NCBI GenBank assembly: GCA_003135255.1
Contig: PLAX01000148.1
Location: 22,008 to 39,090, forward strand
Source of the DNA: Candidatus Dormiibacterota bacterium
Lineage (GTDB): Bacteria > Chloroflexota > Dormibacteria > Aeolococcales > Aeolococcaceae
Direction: 5' to 3'
Length of the DNA stretch: 17,083 bases
Both the position numbers and the translations under genes were made by a program. Below, piece after piece: positions 6,637-13,814 of the stretch (position 1 is its first letter; each line of letters opens with the position of its first letter). Below the pieces are notes generated by a model. The model did not search any database and was not told the DNA's origin. It was given only the letters and a program-made list of their open reading frames with translations.

Positions 6637-6669
6637 CATCATGATGCGAAGTTACGCGCATCATGATGT
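6636..6669. promoter_or_regulatory. Putative VapB operator, 13-bp inverted repeat
   Basis: ACATCATGATGCG (6636-6648) and its exact inverse CGCATCATGATGT (6657-6669) flank an 8-bp spacer. Each arm holds the same self-complementary 10-mer CATCATGATG (6637-6646 and 6659-6668), with centres 22 bp apart, about two helical turns. This suits two ribbon-helix-helix dimers bound side by side on one DNA face. The site lies directly upstream of and against the vapB -10 box. Confidence 0.7.
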
Positions 6670-6698
6670 GCAGCGCTGCCATCTCCCCTCTTCCCCCA

Positions 6699-7271
6699 TC
6701 AGGTCCCGGGCGGCCGCGTCACCTCGAAGACCAGCTGCTCACCGTCGATCTCGTCCATCTGCACGCCAGCCTGGACGAACCCCACCTTGTGCACGACCGC
6801 CAGGGAGGCCAGGTTCGCCGGCGCCACGGAGGCGAAGACGGTCATCTCCCCCCGCGCCCAGGCCCACGCCACCAGGGCCGCCGCCGCTTCAGTGGCGAGA
6901 CCCTGCCCGCGGTGCGCCGGGAAGACCGTGTAGCCGATCTCCGCTCGCCCGACCGCCCGGGGAGGCCCGTGGAAACCGCAGTGCCCGGCGACGGCCCCAT
7001 CGGAGTGCCGGCCCATGAGACGCGCGCACCAGGCTCGCAGATCGGGGTCGGCCCGCATCCGCTCCAGCTGCACCTTGAGGAAGAAGTCATCGGAGGCGTC
7101 GGGGGCGGGGAACTCGACGGGCAGGTCCACTCCCTACAGCCTGGACGCCTCCCGGCGGTCCCGCCTGGCCAGCGCCTCGAGCGCCGCCTCGTGAAGTAGG
7201 ACCAGTGACAGCCGCTCGGTCCTGATCGAGGCCGTGGGGATAACGTCGGGGGGCTGACTGGGGAGCGCCAC
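6699..7271 (-). pseudogene. RimJ/RimL-type GNAT acetyltransferase interrupted by an in-frame TAG
   Basis: One continuous minus-strand frame from a GTG at 7271 encodes a GNAT acetyltransferase of about 190 residues, except for a TAG at 7136-7134 (codon 46). Before the stop the sequence reads IRTERLSLVLLHEAALEALA, the usual N-terminal strand and helix of this subfamily; after it, GVDLPVEFPAPD continues the expected linker. The catalytic part is intact: GHCGFHGPP, EIGYTVFPAHRGQGLATEAA (acetyl-CoA loop HRGQGLA), ANLASLAVVHKVGF and a C-terminal EIDGEQLVFEV. A GTG at 7130, two codons after the TAG, could restart a 143-residue protein without the N-terminal strand and helix. TAG ends other genes in this window, so reassignment is unlikely. 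The lesion may be a recent mutation or a base-call error. 7272-7383 holds no recognisable gene. Confidence 0.78.
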
Positions 7272-7383
7272 CGGATCAGCGTGGCACGGGTGCTCGACGA
7301 GATGGCCCGTCGCCTCGACGGCTCCCGTCCGCTCCGCCCCGGCCTCCTCCGGCTCAGGGTGCGCGACAGATCCGCGGCGAGGG

Positions 7384-8670
7384 TCAGGCCGGCCCTCGAG
7401 CAGCGCCGGCCACGCCCGGCAGCTCGCTGACCTCGGCCGGCGAGTCGCCGGCTGATGGCATGCGCCGCCATGCGCGACCCGCGAACGTCATGTGCACGTC
7501 GCTGATCCGGCGTTCCAGAAAGCCTGCCTCGCAGTACGCGAAGTAGAAGCGCCACATGCGCAGGAACTGCTCGTCGTAGCCAAGGGCGACGGCGCGGTCG
7601 CGCGCCGCGTCAAGCGCCTCGCGCCAGTGCCTCAGCGTGACCGGGTAGTTGGCGCCGATGTCGTCGAGCTCCACCAGGCGGAGCCCGCTGGCCCGGTTGG
7701 CGGCATCGACCAGGGCCCTGACAGAGGGGAGGAATCCCCCGGGGAAGATGTACCGCTTGATGAAGTCCTCGCGCCAGCGCGCGGACGACCAGGCGCGGTC
7801 CTCGATCACGATGGCCTGCAGCACCGCCAGCCCATCCGGGGCGAGCAGCCTCTCGCAGCAGCGGAAGAATTCGTCGTACAGCCGCCAGTCGACGGCCTCG
7901 ATCATCTCGACCGACACGAGCTTCGTGTACGTGCCCTGCAGGTCGCGGTAGTTCTGGTCGAGCACGGTGATGCGATCGGAGAGGCCGGCTGCGGCGACGC
8001 GGGCGCGCGAATACTCGCACTGCTCCTGCGAGATCGTGGTCGTGGTGACGCGGCAGCCGTGACGCCGGGCGGCGTGGATGGCGAGACCGCCCCAGCCGGT
8101 GCCGATCTCCAGCAGGTGGTCGCCGGCGGTGAGGCGCAGCCGGTCGCAGATGCGGTCGAACTTGCGCAGCGAGGCCGCCTCCAGGTCGTCGCCTGGCTCG
8201 AAGATGGCGCACGAGTAGGCCATGGTCGGATCGAGGAAGAGCTCAAAGAAGCTGTTCCCGAGGTCATAGTGGGCGTGGATGTTGCGCCGGTCGGCGAGGC
8301 GGGTCGGACGGTGTGAGCGGAGCCGTCCGGCGACCTGACGGACGGCATCGAGGGGCGCAGTGAGCCGGTTGATCCGGCCGAGGTTGTGTGCCAGCAGCCC
8401 GAGCAGCTCGGTGAGGTCCGGGGTGTCCCAGTACCCACGCATGTAGGCGGCGCCCAGCCCGTTGCCGCCCGCGGTCGCCGTCATGCCCCACACGCGCTCG
8501 TCGTGGACGGTCATGTGGGCGCACTTCCCGCCGTGTCCAAGGACGGTGGTTCCGGACTCTTCGCGGATCGAGAGGCAACCCCCACTCAGGGCCGAGCCGA
8601 GGGTCAGGATGGAGCCCCGCGCCAGGCGATCCCGGCTCCGTGCGGTCACAGCGCGCTGCCCCTGCGACAT
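7384..8670 (-). CDS. Cyclopropane-fatty-acyl-phospholipid synthase-family methyltransferase
   Basis: The 428-residue protein uses S-adenosylmethionine to add a methylene or methyl group to the double bond of unsaturated phospholipid acyl chains at the membrane. It has the small N-terminal domain (SGGCLSIREE, MTVHDERVW, GAAYMRGYWDTPDL, about 29-100) and the methyltransferase domain: YDLGNSFFELFLD (135-147), Cys154 in YSCAIF, SAM motif EIGTGWGG (188-195), ISQEQ (Glu216), and Tyr307 in RYIFPGGFLPS. The segment equivalent to E. coli EHVG reads EAVD here (about 258-261), as in the SVEMIEAV subgroup, which includes cyclopropane and 10-methyl fatty acid enzymes; the exact product is therefore uncertain. 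The frame is open up to 9117, but that part overlaps the thioredoxin gene and lacks homology. 8670 gives the usual family length; 8790 is possible. No reductase partner gene is adjacent. Confidence 0.88.
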   Translation of the reverse strand: MSQGQRAVTARSRDRLARGSILTLGSALSGGCLSIREESGTTVLGHGGKCAHMTVHDERVWGMTATAGGNGLGAAYMRGYWDTPDLTELLGLLAHNLGRINRLTAPLDAVRQVAGRLRSHRPTRLADRRNIHAHYDLGNSFFELFLDPTMAYSCAIFEPGDDLEAASLRKFDRICDRLRLTAGDHLLEIGTGWGGLAIHAARRHGCRVTTTTISQEQCEYSRARVAAAGLSDRITVLDQNYRDLQGTYTKLVSVEMIEAVDWRLYDEFFRCCERLLAPDGLAVLQAIVIEDRAWSSARWREDFIKRYIFPGGFLPSVRALVDAANRASGLRLVELDDIGANYPVTLRHWREALDAARDRAVALGYDEQFLRMWRFYFAYCEAGFLERRISDVHMTFAGRAWRRMPSAGDSPAEVSELPGVAGAARGPA

Positions 8671-8881
8671 CGGCGGATCGTGGTCCTCGTGGGGCGGGGC
8701 CTCTGCGGCGCCGTGGCGATCCGCCGGCCCGGCCGTGGGTGATGGCGAGGGCGCCGGGCGTCCCCGCGAACGCTGCACAAGGTAGCGCATCGGAGACACG
8801 TGGAGAGCGTCGTGAACCGCGCCGCTGCGGAGGGAGGCGGTGGAGGCGTCGATCGGCACCAGGCGGTCAGAATCGAGGGCG

Positions 8882-9624
8882 ATGACCGCCGCCGCCCCCA
8901 TCCTCGACGTGACCGACGCCAGCTTCGACAGCGCCGTCATCGCCGCATCGGCCATCCACCCGGTCGTCGTCGATTTCTGGGCCGGATGGTGTACCCCCTG
9001 CCGCACCCTCGGCCCCATCCTCGAGCAGGCCGTTGCGCTCCACGGCGGGGTCACTCTGGCCAAGCTCGACGTCGACGCCAACCCGGAGATCACCGCCCGC
9101 TTCGGCATCCAGGGCATCCCCGCGGTGAAGGGGTTCCGGGACGGGCAGCTGGTCGCCGAGTTCGTCGGGCTCCAGCCGCGAGCCCAGGTGGAGCGCTTCC
9201 TCGCCCAGCTGGCGCCCGCTCCCCCTCCCCCACCGCCCCCGTCCGGCGAGGCGGGTTTGCGCGCCGCCGTGCTGGCTCAGCCGGACGACGCGAGCCTCCG
9301 CCGGGCGCTCGGGGCCCTTCTTCTGGATGCGGGTCGGTCGACGAGGCCGACGAGGTGCTGGCCGCCGCCCGCGACGATCAGGTGTGCGACGGTCTGCGAG
9401 CCCGGATCGAGATCCACCGGGACGGTGATCCCGCGCTGGCCGCCCTGGTCGATGAGCATCCCGACGCCGCGGCCGTGCGCCGATTGATCGCCGCCATCCG
9501 CGAATCCGGTTCCCCGCAGCGGTCACAACTCCGCCGGGTGGTGCTCGGCGCCCTGGCAACGGCGCGCAGCGGCGACCCCGTGGTCGAGGCGCTGCGCGGG
9601 GAGCTGGCCTCCGCGCTCTTCTGA
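8882..9624 (+). pseudogene. CnoX/YbbN-like thioredoxin with a one-base frameshift
   Basis: The first part is a thioredoxin domain: VVVDFWAGWCTPC carries the CxxC active site (Cys37, Cys40), followed by KLDVDANPEITARFGIQGIPAVKGF with the cis-proline. After a linker with a run of seven prolines comes a C-terminal helical region as in CnoX/YbbN co-chaperones (LRAAVLAQPDDASLRRALGALLLDAGR). At 9331-9340 the homology changes frame: the first frame ends sensibly at AGR and the next continues VDEADEVLAAARDDQ to the natural end ALASALF at 9624. One base appears missing after 9336, in a GGTCGGTCG repeat, so restoring one base gives a 247-residue protein. As written, the first frame runs on to 9487 with an unrelated tail. 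This may be an assembly error or a fresh mutation. The ATG at 8882 begins the homology. Confidence 0.82.
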
Positions 9625-9717
9625 CCTGGATCGGCCGGGTTGCGGTGCCGCGAGGGCGGCTCCGTCTGTGCGACATTGGTACCCGCAATCGCCAGCGATC
9701 GCATCGGGAGCAGAGCC

Positions 9718-10470
9718 ATGCCACACGTCGCGGACGCGCTGACCGGGGAGACGATCCGGATCGCCGGCCACGGCGGCGACGAGATCGGCGCCTACCTCGC
9801 CCAGCCCATGGGCGACGGGCCCTTCGGCGGAGTCGTTGTCATCCACCACATGCCGGGCTGGGACCGCTGGAGCAAGGAGGTGACCCGCACCTTTGCCGCC
9901 GCCGGCTACCTCGCCATCTGCCCCAATCTCCACGAGCGCGAGGGCAAGGGCGCCGGTCCCGACGATTCCTCCACAGCGGTGCGAGCGGCCGGCGGGGTGC
10001 CGGACGACCGCCTGGTCGGCGACGTGGATGCCGCCGCCCATCATCTCCGCTCCTTCCCCTCGTCCAACGGCAAGCTCGGTGTCATCGGATACTGCTCCGG
10101 AGGCCGGCAGAGCTTCCTCGCCGCCTGCAAGCTCCCCTTCGACGCCGCCGTCGACTGCTACGGCGCGGGCGTCGTGGGCACGCCACCGCCGCAGGCACCA
10201 TTCACGTTCACGCCCCTGATCGGCCTCTCCCCGGACCTGTCCTGCCCGCTGCTCGGCCTCTTCGGCGCCGAGGACCGCTTCCCCTCGCCGGAGCAGGTCG
10301 CGGAGCTGGACGCCGAGCTGACCCGCCTGGGCAAGGTGCATGAGTTCCACAGCTATGAGGGCGCCGGTCACGGCTTCTTCTGCGTGGATCGCCCCAGCTA
10401 CCGCGTCGAAGCCGCCCTGGACGGATGGGCGCGGATCTGGGAGTGGTTTGGCCGCCACCTCAGCTCCTGA
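9718..10470 (+). CDS. Dienelactone hydrolase family protein
   Basis: The 250-residue product belongs to the dienelactone hydrolase family of alpha/beta hydrolases, with a Cys-His-Asp triad: Cys126 in GYCSGG, Asp186 in GAEDRF and His218 in GAGHGFF. Classical members open dienelactones from chloroaromatic degradation, but no other pathway gene lies here, so the natural substrate is unknown. The usual N-terminal oxyanion region (often QEIFG) reads VVIHHMPGWD (40-49), which differs from the classical type. The ATG at 9718 is supported by GGGAG at 9706-9710, 7 nt upstream, one of the better ribosome binding sites in the window. The gene starts 93 bp after the thioredoxin gene and converges with the GGDEF-EAL gene; the 85 bp between them shows no clear terminator. 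Confidence 0.88.
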   Translation: MPHVADALTGETIRIAGHGGDEIGAYLAQPMGDGPFGGVVVIHHMPGWDRWSKEVTRTFAAAGYLAICPNLHEREGKGAGPDDSSTAVRAAGGVPDDRLVGDVDAAAHHLRSFPSSNGKLGVIGYCSGGRQSFLAACKLPFDAAVDCYGAGVVGTPPPQAPFTFTPLIGLSPDLSCPLLGLFGAEDRFPSPEQVAELDAELTRLGKVHEFHSYEGAGHGFFCVDRPSYRVEAALDGWARIWEWFGRHLSS

Positions 10471-10555
10471 CGCGAGCGCGGGGCGACTGCTCAGTGCTCA
10501 GGGACGTGAGAACCCGCTGACACCCGACACCGACATCACGGAATGGCCGTAGCGG

Positions 10556-12661
10556 TCAGGCGCTCCGCAGCAGCGAGCCGGCATCCCCGCTCGGACGCTG
10601 TGCCGGGGCCGCCTTCCACGGCCGCTGACCCCAACCGGCGGCCGCGCCGGCCGACTGGCGGGAGAGCAGGTCGGCGACCCCCTGGGGGTCGAGGGGCTCG
10701 GCGAAATGGAAGCCCTGTGCGAGGTCACAGCTCATCCCGCGCAGCTCGTCGAGCTGGCCGGCGTGCTCCACCCCCACGGCTACGACCCGAAGGTCGAGCG
10801 TCCTGCCCAACCCGATGATCCCGGCAAGGAACGCCCGCTCCCGCTCGTCGGTGGCGACATTGTCAACGAATGACTTGGGGATCTTGAGGGCGTCGACGGG
10901 GAGGAACTTCAGCTCCCCCAGGGAGGAGTACCCCGTCCCGAAGTCGTCGATGGCGATCGTCACCCCGAGATCCTTGAGAGCGCGGATCCGTTCCAGGGTC
11001 GTCGCGGTGTTCTCGACCAGCAGGCTCTCGGTGATCTCCAGGTTGAGAAGTGACGGGCTGAGGTGGGTCTCACGGAGGATGGTCGCGACCTCCACGGCGA
11101 AGTCCGGGTGCAGGAGCTGGCGCGGCGAGAGGTTGACGCTCACCGAGAGGTCCCGGCCGGAGTCACCCGCCGACCAGCGCACCGCCTGTTCACACGCGGT
11201 GCGCAGCACCTGGCGGCCGATCTCGCGGATGAGGCCGCTGGCCTCGGCGACGGGAATGAACTCGCGGGGGCCGATCCGGCCAAGGTGAAGGCTGTCCCAG
11301 CGGGCCAGGGCCTCGACGCCGACCATGGTCCCGCTCTCGAGCGCCACGATCGGCTGGTACTCGAGGAACAGCTCGCCGGCGGACACCGCTTTCTCCAGAT
11401 CGGCCTTCAGCCGGAGTCGCCGCTCCAGTGCCCGCTGCATGCCGGCGTCGAAGGTCTCGACGGTGGCCTTGCCCCGCTCCTTGGCCCGGTACATGGCGAC
11501 GTCCGCCTCCCGGAGCAGGTGGTCGTACGTCATCGACGGCCGGTCGGCGATCGCGATGCCGACGCTCGCCCCGATGGCGACCGGAGTCCCGTGCAGATCA
11601 AAGGGGCCCGTCAGCTCCTCGAGGAAGCGCTCGGCGACCGCAACCGCCTCCTCGGGACCGGCCAGGTCCTCGATGAGGACCGCGAACTCGTCACCACCCA
11701 GGCGAGCGACCGTGTCGAAGGGCCGGACAACCCGCCGCAGCCGCCGCGTCACCCCCTGGAGAAGGAGGTCCCCGCTCGGGTGCCCCAGGGTGTCGTTGAC
11801 CACCTTGAAGTCGTCGAGGTCGATGAAGAGGACGGCGGCGCGCAGCCGGCCCGGCTCGACACGGCGCTCCAGGGCGTGGACGACCCGATCCGCGAAGAGG
11901 ACGCGGTTGGCGAGGCCGGTCAGGGAGTCGTGGAAAGCCTGGTGATTGATCCGCTCGTCGAGGCGGAGCTTCTCCACCGTCACCCCCACCTGGGGAGCGA
12001 GCGCCTCCAGCAGGCGGCGATCCTCCTCGGTGAAGGGCCGCAGGTCGCCCGGGCCGCGCCCCACCATCAGGCTGCCGAGGATCCTCCCCTCCACCGAGAG
12101 GGCGGCCATCACAGCACCGCGCAGCCCGCGACGGGCGAGCATGGCGTCACCCTGCGCGGGACCCGCGCCCTCGCGGAGCACGAGGCTGAGACTGGCGGGA
12201 ACGATCACCGAGAAGACATCCGCGAGCAGGTCCTCACCGACCGCCTCCGACGTCTCGGTGGTCCGGCCGCCACGCACCCGCACCAGCAGCGCGCGCTGGT
12301 CGAGAGCGTCGGGGAGCACCACCACCTCCGCGAAGCCGGCCCCGAAGATCTGGCAGAGCCGGCCGAGCAGGGCCCCCACCGAGAGCGGTGAACGGACCGT
12401 CTGCTGGAGGAGATCGCGGGACTCGGAGAGGTGCTCCAGGTGGCGGCGCTGGTACCGCTCCGAGAGGTATCCGACGGTGACGCTGACGATGCTCACGGCG
12501 AGCGCGAGGAAGAGCAGCGTCTCGACGGTCTCCGCGCGCTCGACCAACGCCCAGCCACCCACCGCGACCACGGCCACCGCAAGGGCGACGGTCACGGCCC
12601 GAACCTGGCTCAGCTTCGGGCCTCTCGCCCCGAGCATGGCGCGGCGAATGCTGGGCGACAC
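10556..12661 (-). CDS. Membrane GAF-GGDEF-EAL protein, EAL domain probably inactive
   Basis: This 701-residue protein has two N-terminal transmembrane helices (about 21-40 and 48-66), a GAF-like sensor (about 88-235), a GGDEF domain and an EAL domain. The GGDEF domain looks active as a diguanylate cyclase: RLGGDEF at 320-326, with a product-inhibition site RPFD (313-316) five residues upstream. The EAL domain keeps Glu450 (EAL), Asn510, Glu542, Asp572-573 (DDFGTG), Lys593 and Gln649, but the residue after KI is Pro595 instead of Asp (LKIPKSFV), and the general-base Glu of AEGVE is Val629 (AVGVE). Phosphodiesterase activity is therefore doubtful; the domain may only bind c-di-GMP. The GTG start follows an AG-rich stretch (GAGAGAGGGGG). 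A promoter candidate lies at 12728-12756. The C-terminal 30 residues are low-complexity. Confidence 0.92.
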   Translation of the reverse strand: MSPSIRRAMLGARGPKLSQVRAVTVALAVAVVAVGGWALVERAETVETLLFLALAVSIVSVTVGYLSERYQRRHLEHLSESRDLLQQTVRSPLSVGALLGRLCQIFGAGFAEVVVLPDALDQRALLVRVRGGRTTETSEAVGEDLLADVFSVIVPASLSLVLREGAGPAQGDAMLARRGLRGAVMAALSVEGRILGSLMVGRGPGDLRPFTEEDRRLLEALAPQVGVTVEKLRLDERINHQAFHDSLTGLANRVLFADRVVHALERRVEPGRLRAAVLFIDLDDFKVVNDTLGHPSGDLLLQGVTRRLRRVVRPFDTVARLGGDEFAVLIEDLAGPEEAVAVAERFLEELTGPFDLHGTPVAIGASVGIAIADRPSMTYDHLLREADVAMYRAKERGKATVETFDAGMQRALERRLRLKADLEKAVSAGELFLEYQPIVALESGTMVGVEALARWDSLHLGRIGPREFIPVAEASGLIREIGRQVLRTACEQAVRWSAGDSGRDLSVSVNLSPRQLLHPDFAVEVATILRETHLSPSLLNLEITESLLVENTATTLERIRALKDLGVTIAIDDFGTGYSSLGELKFLPVDALKIPKSFVDNVATDERERAFLAGIIGLGRTLDLRVVAVGVEHAGQLDELRGMSCDLAQGFHFAEPLDPQGVADLLSRQSAGAAAGWGQRPWKAAPAQRPSGDAGSLLRSA

Positions 12662-12727
12662 GCGCCCCCTCTCTCGAACGAAGTTGACAGGCGATCGCGG
12701 CGTCCAGGCGACGCCGCTCCGCTGTCG

Positions 12728-12756
12728 AGGCTACACCATCACACCAAACGCCACAA
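12728..12756 (-). promoter_or_regulatory. Candidate promoter of the GGDEF-EAL gene
   Basis: On the minus strand TTGTGG (12756-12751) and TAGCCT (12733-12728) are separated by 17 bp, fitting the TTGnnn/TAnnnT pattern of high-GC housekeeping promoters. They would give a leader of roughly 60 nt before the GTG at 12661, consistent with the purine-rich ribosome binding site there. The surrounding 12720-12780 is less GC-rich than its flanks. Confidence 0.4.
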
Positions 12757-12833
12757 AACGCGTAACCAGAGCTTCACCGGAAGGCCATCTGCCGGGGGCC
12801 GTGGTTGCAAGGTGGCCGCCGGATCGCCGCTCT

Positions 12834-12851
12834 CCCGGCCCTGCTGCCGGG
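12834..12851 (-). terminator. Possible stem-loop after proC
   Basis: CCCGGC (12834-12839) pairs perfectly with GCCGGG (12846-12851) around a 6-base loop, 18 bp beyond the proC stop. No T-run follows, so termination by this hairpin alone is uncertain. Confidence 0.3.
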
Positions 12852-12869
12852 CGCGCCGTCAGCCCGCCG

Positions 12870-13736
12870 TCAGCGGGGGCGTGCCGAGGGGTCCGCGGGC
12901 CGTCCTTCCAGAGCGGCCTCGATGCTCAACGTGCGCTCGAAGGCGGCCCAGACAGCGTCGCTGACCACGGTCCGAAGCCGGCCCTTTTCCAGCTCGTACA
13001 TGGCGGCGGCGGAGGTGCCACCCGGCGAGGTCACCATGTCGCGCAGCTCGGCGACGTGCTTGCCGCTCGCGATCGCGAAGGCGGCCGACCCCTGCACGGT
13101 GTCCAGGACCAGCTCGCGGGCCACGTGGCGCGCGAAGCCGAGATGGACGGCGGCGTCGATGAGCGCCTCGATGAAGAGGAAGACGTAGGTGGGGCCGCTC
13201 CCGCTCACCGCCGTGGCCATGGCCACCTGGCGCTCATCGTGGACCTCGAACGCGCTCCCGAGCGCGGAGAGGAGGGTCCGGGTACGGGCCCGCCCGGTGG
13301 GGTCGACGGCCGGGGTGGCGAACCACACGGTCACCCCCTGGCCGATCTGGGCGGGCGTGTTGGGCATGCAGCGGACGACCGCAGGGTGGTCGAGGCCCTT
13401 GGCAAGGGCGTTGCTGCCGGCCCCGGCGACGATGCTGATGACGAGCTGCCCCGGGCGCATCACGGGTTTCAGCTCGGGCATGACGTCCCCGAGGACCTGA
13501 GGCTTGACGCAGAGCAGGATGATGTCCCCCAGCGCGGCGGCCTCGGCGTTGCCGGCGATCGCCGACACACCATGGCGCTCCTGGAGCTCCCGGCGGCGTG
13601 CCTCCCGGGGGTCGCTGCAGGTGACCGACCCTGCCTCGATCAGGCCGCGGTCGAGCAGGCCGGAGAGCATCGCCTCGGCCATCACCCCGGCGCCGACGAT
13701 GGCGATCTTGGAGCCGCGCAGACTGGAGTCGTCCAT
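12870..13736 (-). CDS. proC: Pyrroline-5-carboxylate reductase
   Basis: The 288-residue enzyme catalyses the last step of proline biosynthesis, reducing 1-pyrroline-5-carboxylate to proline with NAD(P)H in the cytosol. The N-terminal Rossmann motif is KIAIVGAGVMAEAM. Further family markers are LLCVKPQ, VVRCMPNTPAQIGQG and the C-terminal signature region SGSGPTYVFLFIEALIDAA followed by TSPGGTSAAAMYELEKG. No expected residue is missing and the length is normal (about 270 plus a short tail ADPSARPR). The frame is open far upstream across the peptidase gene, but homology begins at the ATG at 13736. A TATCGT -10-like box ends 10 nt before it, suggesting a nearly leaderless transcript. The gene is divergent from the M50 peptidase with 78 bp between the starts. 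Confidence 0.95.
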   Translation of the reverse strand: MDDSSLRGSKIAIVGAGVMAEAMLSGLLDRGLIEAGSVTCSDPREARRRELQERHGVSAIAGNAEAAALGDIILLCVKPQVLGDVMPELKPVMRPGQLVISIVAGAGSNALAKGLDHPAVVRCMPNTPAQIGQGVTVWFATPAVDPTGRARTRTLLSALGSAFEVHDERQVAMATAVSGSGPTYVFLFIEALIDAAVHLGFARHVARELVLDTVQGSAAFAIASGKHVAELRDMVTSPGGTSAAAMYELEKGRLRTVVSDAVWAAFERTLSIEAALEGRPADPSARPR

Positions 13737-13746
13737 GACCAGCCGG

Positions 13747-13752
13747 ACGATA
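13747..13752 (-). promoter_or_regulatory. Candidate -10 box of proC
   Basis: On the minus strand TATCGT (TAnnnT, preceded directly by TG) lies 10 nt before the proC ATG, leaving little or no leader. The 78-bp divergent region must also hold the promoter of the peptidase gene, for which I see no clear hexamer. Confidence 0.4.
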
Positions 13753-13814
13753 CAGAAGGACGCCCCCCCTCCGCTGGCGCCGCTCGCCGGGAGGCCCGGG
13801 TCGAGGGCCGTGAG

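Noticed and set aside
8671..9117. N-terminal extension of the fatty-acid methyltransferase to 9117
   Set aside because: It would overlap the thioredoxin gene and has no family resemblance; typical length is reached from 8670.
11063..12391. A 442-codon plus-strand frame inside the GGDEF-EAL gene
   Set aside because: Low-complexity Glu/Gly/His/Arg composition, entirely antisense to a well-supported gene.
11946..13814. Upstream extension of the M50 protease frame
   Set aside because: It runs antisense through the GGDEF-EAL gene and proC. The protease homology and ribosome binding site place the start at 13815.
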